Under the pieces are notes generated by a model. It ran no database searches. It was not told the origin of the DNA and was given only the letters and a program-made list of their open reading frames with translations. The position numbers and the translations under genes were made by a program. This document shows, in pieces, positions 62,710 to 64,000 of a DNA stretch of 64,000 nt; position 1 is the first letter of the stretch; each line of letters opens with the position of its first letter. The DNA comes from CAVRUD01 sp963724285 (GTDB lineage Bacteria; Chloroflexota; Chloroflexia; Thermomicrobiales; UBA6265): assembly GCA_963724285.1 (NCBI GenBank), contig CAVRUD010000030.1, forward strand, positions 1-64,000, written 5' to 3'.

Positions 62710-62954
62710 TCCTTCAATTCGACGTTGGTGATGATTTCGCCGTTGTTGTAAGGATCGGCCGCCATCAATTTGCGGACTTCGGCCTCGTCGGCCGCTTCGT
62801 AGATGATCAGCGCGCCGGATTCGTCGACCCACGGGCCCGAGGCGGCCAGCTTGCCGCTGTCTAGGAGCGACTTCAGGTATTCGCGGTGAGCAGGGCGGGC
62901 GGCGAGGCGCTGCTCGGTGTTGCCGAAGGTCAGGATCGCGGCGAACTTGGCCAT
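62688..62954 (-). CDS. YCII-related domain protein
   Basis: 88 residues from ATG 62954, with GGAGGATC upstream. Small ferredoxin-like fold: MAKFAAILTFGNTEQRLAAR, HREYLKSLLDSGKLAASGPW, VDESGALIIYEAADEAEVRK, LMAADPYNNGEI. The family's His and Asp are present (H27, D36-like positions and the DPY turn). YCII proteins are small dehalogenase- or dehydratase-like or regulatory domains. It is the first gene of a two-gene unit with the acetyltransferase. Confidence 0.85.
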   Translation of the reverse strand: MAKFAAILTFGNTEQRLAARPAHREYLKSLLDSGKLAASGPWVDESGALIIYEAADEAEVRKLMAADPYNNGEIITNVELKEWHQVFP

Positions 62955-63078
62955 GAAGTGTGATCCTCCATACGCGGGGCGCGGGCATTGGGCGCCCAAA
63001 ATCGACCGGTACATCTTAGCGGGTTCTCGATCGGACCGAGGGCACATCTCCGCCTTCTCACAGCGGCAGCAGGTGCGC

Positions 63079-63118
63079 GTTGACGCACGTTGTGTCAACT
63101 AGACGTGTCCACTAAACT
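63079..63118 (+). promoter_or_regulatory. Promoter and palindromic operator of LacI regulator gene
   Basis: GTTGACGCA and TGTGTCAAC (8 of 9 pairs, 3-nt centre) form a 21-bp palindrome at 63079-63099. Inside it lies TTGTGT at 63090 and, 17 bp later, TAAACT at 63113, a fair -35/-10 pair. This fits autorepression by the LacI-type regulator starting at 63151. Confidence 0.45.
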
Positions 63119-63150
63119 GTCTCAGCTTTATGTCGGGATCGGAGGCTGGA

Positions 63151-64000
63151 ATGGGGAAGAGGCGGTCGAACATCCGGGACGTCGCGGCCGCCGCGAACGT
63201 GTCGCCGAGCGCGGTGTCGCTCGTGATCCGGGGCCGGCCGGGGGTCGGGGCGAAGACACGCGAACGCGTTTGGGCGGCGGTGACCGAGTTGGGGTACGAG
63301 ATTCCCTCGAACGCCACGGCGGTCACGAGTGCCGTCAAGGCGCGGGCGGTCTGCCTCTTGATCGAAAAGGGGGCGATGCCGGCGGCACTTGACGTCTTCT
63401 ACGGGGACATCATCCGCGGGTTCCAGGCCGAGGCTCAGCGGCTGGGCTATCAGGTCTATCTTCATATGTACGACTCGGCGGCGGACACGGCGGCCCATCT
63501 GCGCGAGACGTTGCCGGAGGGAGCGCGGGGGCTGGTCGTCGCGAACGACGGGGATATCCGGCCGGCGTTGGTCGATCAGATGCTGGCGGCGTCGTTGCCG
63601 GTCGTCCTGATCGAGAACCACGTCCCGGATAAGCCGTTGCGGTGCGTGCTCGGGGACAACTACGAGGCTGGGTACAGCGTCACGCGGCACCTGCTCGATC
63701 TTGGGCACCGCTCGCTGGCGATCCTGCGGGGTCCGACGAAGTACAGCAGCCTGACAGACCGGCTCCGCGGCGCCTTCGCGGCGGCAGGGGAGGCGGGGGT
63801 GCTGGTGCCGCCGGCCTTCCTGCCGGCTCCCGTCTCCGGGCACCCAAAGAAGGGCTACGTGCAGATGCGCGAGATTCTGAGCGGCAAGCATGGACCAGAG
63901 CGGCCGACCGCCGTGGTCGCGGTCAGCGACAAGACGGCGATCGGGGCGATCGAAGCGATCAAAGAGGCGGGACTCAGGATTCCGGAGGACATCGCGATCG
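63151..64000 (+). CDS. LacI family transcriptional regulator (3' end outside window)
   Basis: 283 residues are visible from ATG 63151 with GGAGG 5 nt upstream. N-terminal HTH NIRDVAAAANVSPSAVSLVI then RGRPGVGAKTRERVWAAVTE and LGYE. The periplasmic-binding-like sensor domain follows: AVCLLIEKGAMPAALDVFYG, DIIRGFQAEAQRLGYQVYLH, LGDNYEAGYSVTRHLLDLGH, LAILRGPTKYSSLTDRLRGA. LacI regulators bind palindromes and release them on binding a sugar or metabolite. The gene continues beyond the window (reads to AIKEAGLRIPEDIAI). The hinge region is less AANxLAR-like than usual. Confidence 0.9.
   Translation, partial: MGKRRSNIRDVAAAANVSPSAVSLVIRGRPGVGAKTRERVWAAVTELGYEIPSNATAVTSAVKARAVCLLIEKGAMPAALDVFYGDIIRGFQAEAQRLGYQVYLHMYDSAADTAAHLRETLPEGARGLVVANDGDIRPALVDQMLAASLPVVLIENHVPDKPLRCVLGDNYEAGYSVTRHLLDLGHRSLAILRGPTKYSSLTDRLRGAFAAAGEAGVLVPPAFLPAPVSGHPKKGYVQMREILSGKHGPERPTAVVAVSDKTAIGAIEAIKEAGLRIPEDIAI

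Noticed and set aside
1..64000. tRNA, rRNA or riboswitch genes
   Set aside because: No GGTTCGANTCC-type T-loops with acceptor pairing, rRNA cores or known riboswitch signatures were recognised by eye on either strand.

Overview
The window is GC-rich bacterial DNA. Several traits suggest a member of the Chloroflexota, most likely near Thermomicrobia/Sphaerobacter: five very large STAND-type regulators (four LuxR, one SARP/BTAD), short sigma-70 factors without region 1.1, an MlrC-like M81 protein, a CapA protein, many GTG starts with strong GGAGG ribosome sites, and IS5-type elements. No rRNA or tRNA gene was seen, so the taxonomy rests on gene style and is only moderately sure.

Layout. 0-2.4 kb: the end of a degenerate IS5-family element that cut a tandemly duplicated M20 amidohydrolase. 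2.5-14.6 kb: ordinary chromosomal genes (AI-2E transporter, a PIN toxin pair, CapA protein, N-acetylmuramoyl-L-alanine amidase overlapping an MlrC-like gene, a DUF6909-like protein, threonine dehydratase). Two copies of an intergenic repeat (5.05-5.27 and 14.59-14.85 kb) both end in a perfect Gram-positive-type LexA box. 14.9-25.1 kb: a defence island with an SNF2-like helicase, a small acidic protein, a Rad50-like ATPase with a zinc hook, and type III Mod and Res. Every large gene in it is broken by many single-base frameshifts. 25.2-31.4 kb: DUF3455 secreted protein, nucleoside hydrolase, GH13 hydrolase, THUMP-like methyltransferase, and a VapBC-type pair.

32-55 kb is a regulatory region. 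Giant ATPase regulators are interleaved with small secreted or anchored cupin-like proteins, a CHAT protease and a MazEF-type pair, around an intact sigma-70 gene. Three partial copies of the sigma gene's 3' end, each with its own terminator hairpin, lie downstream in the same orientation and divide the region into blocks. This is what repeated insertion at the sigma gene's 3' end would leave behind. Two copies of a MITE-like element with matching terminal repeats and 8-9 bp target duplications also lie here.

55.5-64 kb: metal-dependent amidohydrolase, a frameshifted transposase flanked by a 28-bp direct repeat, an SDR oxidoreductase, a beta-lactamase-fold serine hydrolase, a Uma2 nuclease-like protein, an AAC(3)-like acetyltransferase overlapping a YCII protein, and the start of a LacI regulator. 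Several other genes (GH13, SDR, one LuxR, the transposase, M20) carry one to three frameshifts, often in short homopolymers, so part of the damage may be sequencing error.
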